A stretch of 64,000 bases of DNA from Macrolepiota albuminosa (taxonomy: Eukaryota > Basidiomycota > Agaricomycetes > Agaricales > Agaricaceae). Positions 1 through 10,771 of this stretch are shown one piece after another. The position numbers were made by a program, and so were the translations under genes. Where the stretch lies: NCBI GenBank assembly GCA_027475525.1, contig JAMWFC010000027.1, forward strand, positions 80,658 to 144,657, given 5' to 3'. The notes beneath the pieces were generated by a model that saw nothing but the letters and a program-made list of their open reading frames with translations, was not told the DNA's origin and made no database searches. Position 1 is the stretch's first letter. Each line of letters starts with the position of its first letter.

Positions 1-87
1 ATTAGCAAAAAAGACTACGTGAACAACAACCCTTCTGCCTTCGCCAATGCCTACTTCGACTTCCAATGGCTCAACATATATGAGTAA
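1..87 (+). CDS. 3' end of a gene, possibly GH16-type glycoside hydrolase
   Basis: The first 87 bases are open in frame 1 and end at a TAA at 85-87. The last residues read NAYFDFQWLNIYE. This resembles the C-terminus of fungal GH16 endo-beta-glucanases, where an NAYFDF or NAYWD strand is followed by a short hydrophobic end near the active-site sandwich. Only 28 residues are visible, so the family call rests on a tail motif recalled from the family and is tentative. The rest of the gene lies upstream of the window. If the call is right, the product would be a secreted or cell-wall enzyme acting on beta-1,3- or 1,4-glucan. Confidence 0.4.
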   Translation: MSKKDYVNNNPSAFANAYFDFQWLNIYE

Positions 88-547
88 TCGACTTGTTGCT
101 ATCAAATCTGCCCCGTCTCCAATTCCCACTGCGGCGCACATGTTACGAACAGAGATGCCAGCACGAAACAAATGATGGACTTGTCGTCCTTGTACCTGTG
201 TATTATATATGTATCTTTGCCATGCAGAAGACGTTGTCGGGATTCTGCTCATTGATATCGCCTATTTGTCTAATATAAGAAACTTTCGAGGAAATCAAAT
301 CATGCTTCGAGGCTATGACCATGACGAACAGTAGACTGCGACGCTCCATGAGCATCAACTCCAGGTAATTTGACGACATGGTTCAATCAAAAGATCGCGG
401 CCTGTCAAATAAATTGTCGTGAGCAGTTTCTGCCCCAGGTTGCAACAACTTCGGTTGATCGTTTCACGTTGTTTGGTTGTATTAACATCCGAAGTCATCA
501 GCTTTGCAATTGTTGTGTGGAGTGGTTCTTCTCAAAAAGCCAAGGCT

Positions 548-3500
548 ATGGCTCGGTTTCGCGCTGATTTCAGCGACAGCAGCGACGGCGACTCTTCGGA
601 ACCAGAAGTTCAACAGGAACTAGAACCCAGCGATGATGATAGTGAGAGCGGGGGCTCGTCTAGGTCGTCGAGCCCAACTTCGGAGATGCATGAAGACGAG
701 CTGTTGAAGTCGACGGCGCGACGTCGGAAGCATTCCGACCGAAATGCGCTTGTAGAGGGCGAGGATGGAGAAATAATCTATGCTCACGAAATTGACGGGG
801 ACAAGAGTAGTCGCGCACCAAATCTACGCGTCTCTGAGGCATCCTCTTCATCGTCGCTCACGTCTCCGTCTAGAGCTCGAGGAGATCCTACGCTCACCTC
901 ATGGGCGCAACACGTCGGCGTGGATGCTCAAAAAATGCATGTCATGCAGACATCACTGTTTCGCGTACCAGAGGAAGCTGCTGCACTCAAGGCTTTAAAC
1001 CAGTCACAACCAACTCGCCCAAGTTTACGCGCGCCACTCCAACCATTGAATCGCAAACACAGCAGAGATTCTGATGGAGATGCTCTTCGGCCAGACTTCC
1101 GAGAAGTACGTATTCATACTTCTCTATCGGTGGTGTGTCGAATAACCAAATTGGCAAGAGATCTTCCTTCGCTCACGACATTGAGCCACCTGTTCACCGG
1201 CCGTCAAGAAAATATGCACGTGTAGAAACCTCTGAATCTGTGGTCCAGGGGAATGAAGGGGCTTATTTTGATGCAGGTCTTGCGTTGGGCCGTTCATTCC
1301 GAGTGGGTTGGGGACCAGGTGGTACTCTTGTGCATCTTGGATCTCTCTGTAAGCCTACATCCAATCCGTACGTCTATTCCGATTTGAAAGTATTCTGGTT
1401 TGAAAGTACCTCCAACTAATGGATAACATAGTAAAACGTCGGCAAATTCGTCTGTTGTCACTCGAACCGTATTTCCTTTATATGCCGACGCCTCCACCGC
1501 ATCCACACTCTGCGGGAAGCTTCTACAGCATCATCTAACTCACTCCCCAATAATGCCGGATGACGACGACGTTCCCTTTGCTGACCCTGATCCAGAATCT
1601 CTCAATTTTTCATCCTTTGTGGGACTCTTTCCTGCAGCGGACAGATCCTATGAAGCCTCTGTATTCCGCCTAGGTCAAGCTCTCTTCGACGACATTGACC
1701 TTCATCTCGGACCTTCCGTTGGGACGGACATACGGAATAGGATTCGTGCTGTCCGCAGGAAGGCTGCACTCTCTACCTGGCTCGAAGATGCTGTATCGAC
1801 AGTGGTCGAAGCCGAGCTTCGTGCTACCACTTCAGCGGACCCGCCAACTAAGATCTTCACCCTACTTACCGGCCATCAAACCGAAAAGGCCATTAATGAG
1901 GCCATTGACGGCGAATTTTGGAGACTCGCCACTCTAATATCTCAAGCCGGAGGAGACTCGGATTACCAGCAAGACTTAGAGCAACAGATCGAGATTTGGC
2001 ATGAGGAACGGATTGATGTTCACATAGATGAGAGCGTGCGGAGAGTATATGCACTCTTGGCTGGATTGGTAAATAAGCCAGTGATAGGGTCACGAGGTGG
2101 TGGGTTGGAGAAGTGCTCTGATGTAGATGTCCTGAAGGGTCTGGACTGGAAACGCGCGTTTGGTCTGCACTTATGGTACTCGGAGCCTGTAAACGCACCC
2201 ATAGCGCAAGTCTATCAGGTATTCAAACTCGTCGCGGAGAATCGGATACCGAGGCCGCCGCCATTATACTGCGAGATGAAGACGCCACTCTCAACGTCAC
2301 CATGGAACCTTCCTTCAGTATCTTCTGCGACTGATGGTCTCTTTTCCTTGATTCGACTTCATGCCGAGCCCGCCTGTTCCCTCTCTCAAATTCTTACTCC
2401 TCTCTCATTTGGAACTTCGCCCGTGGACTACAGCCTCTCGTGGCACTTGTACATTATTCTTTCACGATGTATGCGAGCGCGCGACTTCGCTGATCGCGGG
2501 GACCCAATCGGTCGTACGCGTCGTGTGGACGATGAAATCTCGGAGAGTGATGAGGATGATGGAATCAAACAGGAGGGACACAGTCCTAGTGCTGATTTGT
2601 TGACAAGCAGCTACGCTTTACAACTAGAAAGTCAGGGTCTGATTCAGGAGGCGTTGTTCGTGCTACTACATATTGAAGGATCTGTTGGGTAAGTGTGGAT
2701 GGTTGTAGTGTTCCTGTCTAATCAATAGAACCTATTTTGGTCTCAACAGGCGAAAGAAGGCGATCAAGGATCTTTTGGCGCGATCTGCATGGAGACTAGA
2801 TGATTGGATGTCGAGGGGTATCGAGGGAAGCTTAAAGATACCCAGGGTATGGCTATTAGAAGCAAAGGTGCGTTCTTCCCCACATGTTTCTCCTCACGTT
2901 ACATCAAACATTGTCCAGGCCAACTATGCACTTGATGATGGAGACATTTTTGAAGCGTACGAGCTTTTCCTGCAGGCGGAGCTTTATGACGCTGCACATG
3001 ACTTAGCTGTGGTAGAGCTCGCGCCAGATGCGATCCTTCGTCGAGACTTTGAGTTGCTGCAAAATCTATTTGCTGTCTTCGCCAATCATCCAGTCAGTGG
3101 GTGGCATGTTCGCGGGAAGGTTAGTCTTTTCCACTCACCCGAACGACATGAAGATGTTGACCCTTTTACCCCTTCCCACCCTTAGATTTTCTTGGATTAT
3201 GTAAAAATCATGTTGTACTTGCCCGGACATGTGACAGAAGCGGACGCAGTCCCAGATGCAATACGAAATGCCCAATTTGACGACTTGATCAAGACCGTTC
3301 CAAGAATCATAGAGCTCCTACCCGATCTTTTTAGAGAAGGGTCGGATCCACGTCACAGGATTGCTTTAACTGAGATGGTTGCGGGATTGGTGGGACAGGT
3401 GAAGAAGTATGCTCCAACTGTCTTGGTGAGTATCTCCACTTCTTTTTTTCCTGTGATTAATTAGGATTTGCACTTGCAGACGCAGATTAATCCTACACTT

Positions 3501-3572
3501 ATGGACGAGTCGACGCGTTTAGAGAGGATTCAATCGATGGCGTATACGAGGTTCTTTAACCAAATCAATTGA
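548..3572 (+). CDS. Nucleoporin Nup96 (Nup145C/Nup189C-type), stand-alone
   Basis: Seven exons can be read: 548-1105, 1159-1367, 1432-2688, 2750-2867, 2919-3119, 3186-3425 and 3480-3572. They sum to 892 codons with all phases consistent. The N-terminus is acidic and Ser-rich (MARFRADFSDSSDGD). The Nup96 signature RSFRVGWGPGGTLVHLG follows around residue 240, then an alpha-helical domain with the diagnostic LDWKRAFGLHLWYSE stretch. The family forms part of the Y-shaped scaffold of the nuclear pore, with Sec13, Nup120/Nup160 and Nup84/Nup107. In many eukaryotes Nup96 is cut from a Nup98-Nup96 precursor. Here there are no FG repeats and no autoproteolytic HFS site upstream, and the gene starts directly with the Nup96 part. 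The start at 548 is preferred over an in-frame ATG at 419 because the acidic N-terminus begins there. High confidence in the family, moderate in exact exon ends. Confidence 0.88.
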
Positions 3573-4709
3573 TTGTTGTGACTCCGACATTACTTATCTT
3601 TCTTCTCTCTTTCCCTTACAGTACGTAGGTACTACTGTTTTTTCTATCTCTCACGTCGAATACAATCTTGTTCTGTGACGTGTGTTCCCTTACTATATAA
3701 GCAATTGTGACGCGGATACTCTCTTAAAGCGAAAGCAGTAGAAGTCTAAAGATGCTTGCTTGTTCCTATCATCACTTCTCTTTGATACGATACCACCATG
3801 TACGCAGCCAGACAACTGGTATACACCAGCTCTGAATAGGATGAGTCGAGAATCGCGCATGAAGCTTCAGAACAAAGAAAGAAAATCACAATACCAGATG
3901 CTTGGCGGATATACAAATATCTTCAATTCTTAGACTATAAGGTGCCTTGTCTATCCTCGTCTTTGGTTGTGGGTGACTAACGCCGTTAAAAGTAACCATA
4001 GAGGATGGGGGGGCCCTTGACCAGTAACCACCATGGTTGTAACGGCCGTGACCCCTTTAGCTATTCAACGTTCAACCCTTACTTTCCTTATCGTTATACC
4101 TTGTGATTACCGTCGCTTCTAGTTACCGGGACTATATAAACTAGGCTTGGTAAATGATAAACACCAAAAGCCACTGGTGCAAATAGATCCTTGCGATTTG
4201 GATTACACCCTCTCTCGATTGCGTGAAGACTCTAATCTCCACCGTCACCGACCGCTGTTCTCACGCCACACCGTCACAATGTCACACACTTCAAGTTTCC
4301 TTTGTCACCGTGGACCTACTTGGGACCTACCTGAACAATGGACACAGAGAGTATATATACGACATACATACTACAGAGCTATAAAGAAGGAAATATGTAA
4401 TATATTGTATGCGCGCGCAGGCATACAAGATGATAAATGATGCGCCTTGAGAGGGACCCAAGGGTCTCAATGCAGTAGGGGCACGGCGGGTTGTTGGCAA
4501 TAGAGTACGCAGTGAAAAGGCGAACCGTTTTGTTCCACCAAGTGTCTAGTCGTCCCTCACCACAGCTGTTATATCCTGACTTATCGTCATTGTCACCGGG
4601 CTGGAAATGGTCTTCCTCATCATAGACAAGACTCACAAGAGGAGTGATAAATGGGTTACAGATTTGTAGATATCGAAACTATTATTGTCATAAAAAATAA
4701 AGTTCAAGA
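3573..4709. other. Intergenic region, no gene seen
   Basis: About 1.1 kb between the stops of Nup96 and the convergent membrane-protein gene. No reading frame has splice-consistent coding character. A TATATAA-like string lies near 4,132-4,140 and a run of eight G with flanking GA near 4,004-4,014. I see no RNA gene or transposon. Confidence 0.5.
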
Positions 4710-5742
4710 CTAAAGACGAGTGTAATGAAAATTCGGATGTGGAAAATGCGATTGTGTATACCCAGCAGGAGCCTGGGCTGCTTTGATAGCTTTGTCGAAA
4801 GCCTGCAATTTGACAACAAGCCACGAAACCCATCCGACATCTAGAACTGACATTGCAGAGATTACGACACGAAAAGACATGATCGTCAGAGGAGATATTT
4901 TTCCAACTGAGGAGAGGGTGGGATCCAGCCCGTCACCCCAGACGGACAAAAACACGGCCACGAGCATGAATATGGCACCCCTGCAAAGAATTGGTAAATA
5001 ATAGTGGACAGAACAGCGACTTACCAGGAGAGTGCGATAGCAGGGAGGCCAAGAATTGTCCAGGGCATATACAAACACGATTGGCGGTGGCGTTCAACGT
5101 TCTGTTCGCAAAAGAAAGTTAATAGAGGTTGTTGATAATCAAATGAAGAAAGATATGGTACCTGGTACCATATAACAGCAAAGTTTCCACTGTTGAAGCG
5201 TTTCTTGCTGAAATGGTACAGCAATATGACGGCCGATAACAGAGCAGGGACAAGACGTAGTATCGACATAAATACGAAAAAACGTGCGAGGGGGTCTCTA
5301 CTTGTTCCAGGCATCTGAAGAAGCACTGAAAATCCCCTTTTAAGAATCAGAGAAGATGAGTACAGTCACTTGAGTAAAGCTTACAGGCGACCTACGTAAG
5401 GATTGTAAAACATGCATTCGTGATGTTCCTCCAGAGCTGACACCAATCACAGACGCAGATTGTCCAACCTGATTTGAGAGTGATGCTCTTTTGGATGTGT
5501 CGCGGGGCATGTGCGGACGACACAACGTCATTGTTTCCCCGAGCGCGGTGCCACAACGCGTCGTAAGTAGGAGATGGAACAGAGATAGGTGAAATAGTTT
5601 CCTCGTCTTTGGACTCGTCTTCGAGGAAAACAATGCTCGAACAGTCGAGAAGCTCGTTCTGAGCTTGCGACGCGAAGTGGACTGGAATGTGGAGCAAAAG
5701 TAGGAGGCAGAGAAGATCTCGAACGAGAGCACGGAGTTTCAT
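4710..5742 (-). CDS. Polytopic membrane protein of unknown function, 289 residues
   Basis: Four exons on the minus strand join in consistent phase: 5742-5396, 5336-5162, 5101-5025 and 4980-4710, giving 290 codons including the stop. The N-terminus MKLRALVRDLLCLLLLLHI looks like a signal peptide or first membrane segment. An acidic stretch (LEDESKDEE) follows, then three strongly hydrophobic segments: around FVFMSILRLVPALLSAVILL, around LYMPWTILGLPAIALS running into IFMLVAVFLSVW, and around MSFRVVISAMSVLDVGWVSW. An upstream in-frame ATG at 5772 could also be used. The gene is convergent with Nup96. I do not recognise the family and see no catalytic motif. The first splice junction (GTAGGT donor at 5395) is the least certain. 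Confidence 0.6.
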
Positions 5743-6042
5743 TGATGGAGGCCGTTTGGCAATTCCTTGCATGGTCAATATATAATGCCATATAAATTTA
5801 GAGTGACAGTCATTGCATAGCTTTCCTCCATATTTGTGACTCCTTGCCGGCGGTGAAATACAAGACAATCACTGATTTGTTCATTCGAGTTTCAAGAAGC
5901 ACAACCTGTCGTGATTTGCGTTGGCAGGAGAATCTGATCTACGACTGACTTTTGGGGATACAGGTAGGATGTGGATATATTTGCGTCTGGAGGGTTTCTG
6001 AGATTGTACTAGTACATGCTGTGAAAGGGTTTATTGATAGAC

Positions 6043-6142
6043 TGCTGAGCTAAGACGTGGGCCAGTGGGTAAGGCTGCTGAGCTAAGATGCGGGCCGGTG
6101 GGTCAGACTGCTGAGCTAAGATGCGGGCCGGCAGGCCAGATG
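6043..6142. repeat. Three tandem units of about 33 bases
   Basis: The string CTGCTGAGCTAAGATGCGGG recurs three times with small changes (first unit has GACGTGGGCC, the next two GATGCGGGCCGG). The array stands at the edge between gene space and the transposon-rich region that follows. Confidence 0.7.
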
Positions 6143-6229
6143 GACAGAGTCGTCAATATATAGCAGGTGTATTATGACTGAAGCGGTACTTAAAGGTTAG
6201 ATAGTGAGTGATCCACATGAGGATGAAGC

Positions 6230-6660
6230 TGATCAGGTTGTGCACTTGAAAAGCTCATTTTAAAGTTTAAAATTTTATTCTACCTGCACACTGCCAGACC
6301 GGTACTGAGAGCCTATATGACAGTAGTAAAACACCTCAGTGTCTGTCGTAAATGAGAGAAACAACTAATATTTTCATACCTATATGACAGTAGTAAAACT
6401 ACATGCATGGTATCAGTAAAACTATAGTAAAGTAATAAATGGTGTATGCACTTACCATCTCAGTATCTGTTGTAATGAGAGAAACAACTGAGATGGTAAA
6501 TGCAATGTCTGCAAATCACGTGATCACAAAAGTAAACTGAAACAATCCAGGGAAACCCAGTTCAACACAACTCCATCAGTGACAAAGTGAATATGTGAAT
6601 TGAAAGAAAGTAGGATGAGGGGACAATACCAAAAGCCTTCACAAATTTTTAGTGTAATTC
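6230..6660. other. Non-coding stretch with dispersed short repeats
   Basis: CTATATGACAGTAGTAAAAC occurs at about 6,314 and 6,381, and GAGAGAAACAACT at about 6,355 and 6,478. The second of these is flanked by CATCTCAGT and ACTGAGATGGT, a near-perfect inverted repeat. It looks like the decayed end of a mobile element; no coding frame is visible. Confidence 0.4.
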
Positions 6661-6699
6661 CTTTTCTAGTGGTTTCGTTAATATATCAGCAACTATATT

Positions 6700-7310
6700 A
6701 GTGGTGGAAATATGCAATGTTCAAAAAGAACTAGTTTGAAGATGTTCACAAATAAAGTGGTGTCATATATCTATATATTGTGATTGAGAGTTTGTTGAGT
6801 CTGAGTTTGCAATGTCTAGAGCACTTTAGTCCAAAGGATGTGGTAAAAAATAAATCAATAAAAGCCTTACACATGGCATGAGATAAAGACATGTACTTGG
6901 CCTTTGTGGAGGATAGAGCCACCATGTGTTGATATACTGAGGACCATGAAACAAGGCTAGAATATATAAAAAAAGGCATATCCTGAAACACTGTATCTTG
7001 TCATCAAATCAGAGGCCCAATCTGTGTCTACAGCTTCATAATTAGTAGAAAAAAGAAGAGAATCAGATGTAGGACAGGAGAAATTATATTTGAGAGCATA
7101 GTTATGCATATTCAAAAGATAGCAGAGGACATGACTTGCAACAAGTGGGTGTTTGCAGGAAGCCTTCTCCAGTACCTCTTTCATGTAGGCTTCTGTCATC
7201 CTGGTGGACATTGAGCTTGCTGTGGCCTGTCTGGCCTCATTATTCCAGTTTAGGAGCATATATCCTCCAGCATATACTGACAGAGTCAATGACTCCTGAG
7301 ACACCCAGAG
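6700..7310 (-). pseudogene. Ty1/copia polyprotein relic (RNase H end)
   Basis: Two minus-strand frames carry the C-terminal copia polyprotein. The first (7304-6957) reads DTDWASDLMTRYSVSGYAF. The second (6991-6746) reads LVSWSSVYQHMVALSSTKAKY. Together they match the RNase H block in which a D-W-A...S-GY-F motif is followed by W-S-S-...Q..VALSSTEAEY. The overlap of frames and the frameshift at about 6,960-6,990 show it is dead. It is a different lineage from the copia element at 55.5-63.7 kb, whose equivalent block reads QDTVSTSTTEAEYITL. No LTR was recognised around it. Confidence 0.75.
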
Positions 7311-7766
7311 TGCCTGTCAACTGCCTGACCTCATCAGGAGGCCCTTTGGATATTAGTCAGCTAGACTATTGAGGTCCTCCTGGCAGCTGCATAATTGGAG
7401 AAGCAGGCATTTTGTCCTGCGGCTGTTGCTAGCTCTCATGAAGCAAGCTCTCAGCTCTTCAGGCCTTATTTTCATTTCTAGAAAGGTTAGAATCTGACCT
7501 CAATCTCAAGTCTTGGGCCCTACCTGGCCCACACTAGATGTCTCTGCATCCTGAGTGTCTACTGGATCACCCCATAACGTCATAGGCATTACACCTACTG
7601 TCTGTAGTGACTATAGGTAAAGAGTTACTCATTGATCTTTTGTTTGAAATTTGCATGGTATGGCTGTGCAGGAAGCTCGAGAGGCCAATAGAGTTCTGTC
7701 AATGAACTCTGCAACTGATGTTGGATGCTAGGCAATAGATCCTAGCTAGTGAATTCAAAAAAATGC

Positions 7767-7920
7767 AATGAAGTTACAGATTGTGAGAGCTTAGATGTTC
7801 ACACTGCACAGAATCAGACCAGTCCAGTCTATTGACTATGTAGAATGAAGTTACAGATTGTGAGAGCTTAGATGTTCACACTGCACAGAATCAGACCAGT
7901 CCAGTCTATTGACTATGTAG
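7767..7920. repeat. Exact 77-base tandem duplication
   Basis: The unit at 7767-7843 is repeated base for base at 7844-7920. The run of identity is exactly 77 and stops at both sides. See the finding on period-77 duplications; probably an assembly join. Confidence 0.95.
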
Positions 7921-7924
7921 TAAA

Positions 7925-8309
7925 ACAAAATATAAGCTGCTTATTAAGCAGCATGTAAGTATGTATTTATAATAATGTAAATAAAATTATATTATAATAA
8001 ATATAATATATTTTTAACTAATTCTACTAACTAAAAGCTATGTGACCATGGCCACATAGCATGCTATGCTACAACATGGTTGGGGATTTTCATAAATGAG
8101 AATTCTCTCCTAAAAGACTGGACAAAGGAAAATGAGATTTTAGTGGATATAGGCACTAATTTTGGCTCAGAGTGATGGAGAGAGTAATGGGTGAAAATGA
8201 AAGAGGTGGACCAAAGTTGAGTGGTCCAGAGCCCCCCACACAGTATGTAACAGCATTTTCTTGGGGTGTTTGCAAGTGTGGATCATTATGAGGTATCTAC
8301 TTATACAGA
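7925..8309. other. AT-rich non-coding stretch
   Basis: Contains an AT run (about 7,965-8,020) and a short inverted repeat, CTATGTGACC...GGCCACATAG, around 8,038-8,060. No coding signal is visible. Confidence 0.4.
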
Positions 8310-8457
8310 AAAAAGGTCATGTGAGGCTATAATTAATGATTGTGCTCCAGTCTTTGAAGGTCTCACAATACAAAGCATTATTATGACCATATCCAGCATG
8401 CCTGTGTAACACAATAAATTCCTCATCAGCTATCCCTACACTTTGTAATATGTTGAG
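8310..8457. repeat. Deaminated copy of the segment at 12,701-12,843
   Basis: This segment aligns to 12,701-12,843 along its length (for example ATTGTGCTCCA, CAAAGCATT, CAGCATGCCTG and TCAGCTATCCCTACACT are shared). Most differences are C to T or G to A, and CpG sites of the other copy (TACGACCACGTCC) are TpG/CpA here (TATGACCATATCC). It is non-coding as far as I can see. Confidence 0.75.
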
Positions 8458-8591
8458 AAAGATAGCAGTAACAATGACAATAATGCTCAGCTAGCAGAAG
8501 ATGTAAACAAAGTGATTCAAATTTTTTCTGATCTTTAGTTTAAAGCTTTTTTTCTCAACTACTACAAGTATTATGTATTATTAGTTGATAC

Positions 8592-8812
8592 AGTGGCTCA
8601 AAAAACTGTCCCAATGTTTCATACTTTTTGAAAGATGACATTGGCATGAAGGATGGGAAGTACTTAAAATCCTGATTAAATCACGTAAAATACTATGGCA
8701 TCGCAGCTACAAAATGAATCTAAGTTTATGTAATCATGATCAAAACTGATGGAGCAATAGCCATTTTAAAATATTCACTCATTGGGACAGTTTTTTGAGC
8801 ATCTCTAATTTT
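8592..8812. repeat. Palindrome-ended terminal module of a Tc1/mariner element
   Basis: The module begins TA-CAGTGGCTCAAAAAACTG and ends CAGTTTTTTGAGCATCTC, so its two edges are inverted copies of one another. The same ~220-base module occurs at 47,868-48,088, next to the other transposase. It occurs again in reverse complement at 49,230-49,412, on the other side of that transposase. It is therefore the element's long terminal inverted repeat, each copy carrying an outer and an inner binding-site-like motif. The CAGTG start next to TA fits the Tc1 family, which duplicates TA on insertion. Confidence 0.75.
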
Positions 8813-8817
8813 AGTAT

Positions 8818-9665
8818 CTAGTACTTTGCATGTCCTCCATTTGCCTTGATAACTGCTTGAATCCTTCTAGGCATGCTTTCTATTAGTCTTTGGCATACCT
8901 CTGGTGGTATTTCATCCCACTCCTTTGCAACCCTCTTCCATAATTCATGCACACCATAAGGAGGTGTTTCATACTGCTTAAGTTGCTCTTTGAGGTACTC
9001 CCAGAGATGTTCAATAGGGTTGAGATCAGGAGATTGGGCTGGCCACCAAAGGACATTAAAGTTGTTGTCCTCAAACCACTTGTCAGCCCTCTTGGAGTTG
9101 TGTTTGGAGTCATTGTCCTGTTGAAAGTAGTAGGCACCCTCCTCCATCTCCAACTTCTCAAAGTTCTCCTTTCCTCCATCATCCAAAATTTCACAGTACT
9201 GCTCTGCATTCATGATCCCCACCACCTCCACAAGCTTCTCTACCCCATTCCAACCCATACAGCCCCATACCATGAGATTATTTCCTCCTCCATGCTTCAC
9301 AGTAGATGTAGTTGTTTAGTCTGAAATGTCTTCTCCTTGTAGCTTCCACACATACTGCTTCCCATCTGACCCAATCCTGTTAATCTTTGTCTCATCTGTC
9401 CACAACACCCTTTTTCAGTCTTCTATAGTCCAGTTCTGATGCTTCTGAGCCCATTTAAGCTGTAGTTGTCAATGTTTAGCTTTGAGCATAGGAACTTTTC
9501 TCTTGGTAGCAGACCAATACCCCTCCTCCTTCAACACATTCCAGACAGTCTTGGAAGAGACAGGGTTGGAAATGATGTTGTTGATAAAATTAGTGGCCTG
9601 GACAGCTGTATCAAGTCTCCCAGTTGAGATTTGTTGAGCAATAGCCTGTTTATCACATAGAGTAA
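8818..9665 (-). pseudogene. Tc1/mariner transposase, truncated (family 1)
   Basis: The minus-strand frame 9300-8818 encodes the C-terminal DDE domain of a Tc1-type transposase. Readable blocks include NLMVWGCMGWNG, YYFQQDNDSKH (second catalytic Asp) and WPAQSPDLNPIEHLWE (third catalytic residue region), ending PRRIQAVIKANGGHAKY. Upstream, to about 9,665, frames are broken but recognisable (GSDGKQYVWK, WTDETK area). The helix-turn-helix N-terminus is missing: at about 9,665 the sequence switches abruptly into another Tc1 copy on the opposite strand. Tc1 enzymes cut and paste DNA at TA sites using these three acidic residues. Inactive. Confidence 0.85.
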
Positions 9666-10452
9666 GGAAGCAGGCTTTTGCTCAGCAACAAAGAAGAAAG
9701 TTCCTATGCTCAAGGCTGCTCATTATGCAAACCGGCTCAAATTTGCTCAGTATCATGAAAACTGGACAGTGGAGGATTGGAAAAGGGTTTTGTGGAGTGA
9801 TGAGACAAAGAGCTCAAATTTGCTCAGTATCATGAAAACTGGACAGTGGAGGATTGGAAAAGGGTTTTGTGGAGTGATGAGACAAAGATTAATTGAATTG
9901 GATCAGATGGGAAGGTATATGTGTGGAAAATTCCAGGAGAACCACTATCTGACTGCACCACTACATCAACTGTCAAGTATGGAGGAGGAAACAATTTAAT
10001 GGTATGGGGCTGCATGGGTTGGAATGGAGTAAGGAAGCTCATAGAAGTTCAGGGGAAGATGGATGCTGCATAGTATTGTGAGATTTTGGATGAGGGGATG
10101 ATGGAAAGCTTTGAGAAGTTGGAAATGGAGGAGGAAGGACAATATTTTCAGCAGGACAACGACCCAAAACACACCTCCAAATGAGCAACAACCTGGTTTT
10201 CTAATAACAACATCATTATGATATCCTGGCCTGCCCAATCCCCTGACCTCAATCCCATTGAACATCTCTGGGTTTACATCAAGCACAAGCTTTTGGAGTA
10301 TGAGGTACCCCCTAAAGAAGTGCATGAGTTGTGAGAGAGAGTAGTCAAGGAATAGAATGAAATACTATCAGAGGTATGCCAAAGCCTCATAGAGAGCATG
10401 CCTAGAAGGATCAAGGCAGTTATAAAGGCAAATGGAGGCCATACCAAGTACT
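9666..10452 (+). pseudogene. Tc1/mariner transposase, degraded (family 2)
   Basis: On the plus strand the reading continues from the junction as KVPMLKAAHYANRLKFAQ, then VLWSDETK (first catalytic Asp), GGGNNLMVWGCMGWNG, QYFQQDNDPKH and WPAQSPDLNPIEHLWVY. The end is PRRIKAVIKANGGHTKY before a TAG. Several in-frame stops and a 77-base duplication at 9735-9888, which also shifts frame, break it. It is related to, but clearly distinct from, the family-1 copy beside it. The N-terminal DNA-binding domain is missing here as well, so the two form a head-to-head chimera. Confidence 0.85.
9735..9888. repeat. Exact 77-base tandem duplication
   Basis: Unit 9735-9811 is repeated at 9812-9888; identity stops at exactly 77 bases on both sides. 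It lies inside the transposase frame and, as 77 is not a multiple of 3, shifts it. Confidence 0.95.
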
Positions 10453-10482
10453 AGATATGAAAATTAGAGTAAATTAGAGTGG

Positions 10483-10637
10483 GTCAAAAAACTGCCCCAA
10501 TGATTGAATATTTTGTTTGATTTATTAATCAGCAAGTTCTTGTCCAAATCACATGATGAGTCAAAAAACTGCCCCAATGATTGAATATTTTGTTTGATTT
10601 ATTAATCAGCAAGTTCTTGTCCAAATCACATGATTCA
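10483..10637. repeat. Period-77 tandem duplication
   Basis: Bases 10483-10557 recur at an offset of exactly 77. Here 75 bases match without a break, slightly less than at the other sites. Confidence 0.9.
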
Positions 10638-10734
10638 TATGTCATTATAAAGCCAAGATGTAGTTGTATGTCATGTGATTTTTTACGATTTTTTCGCTTA
10701 CATAATTGGTGCACACCATGTGAATCTTTCCAAA

Positions 10735-10771
10735 AAGGCCAAACATTGGGGCAGTTTTTTGAGCCAGTGTA
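10735..10771. repeat. Right terminal inverted repeat of Tc1 family 2
   Basis: The string CATTGGGGCAGTTTTTTGAG followed by CCAGTG-TA is the inverted form of a Tc1 end next to a TA. The same end, in opposite orientation and truncated, is found at 47,806-47,867 (CACTGACTCAAAAAGCTGCC). Confidence 0.7.

Noticed and set aside
4147..4440. 97-codon plus-strand frame after a TATATAA
   Set aside because: No splice-consistent continuation, no domain, composition like the surrounding intergenic DNA.
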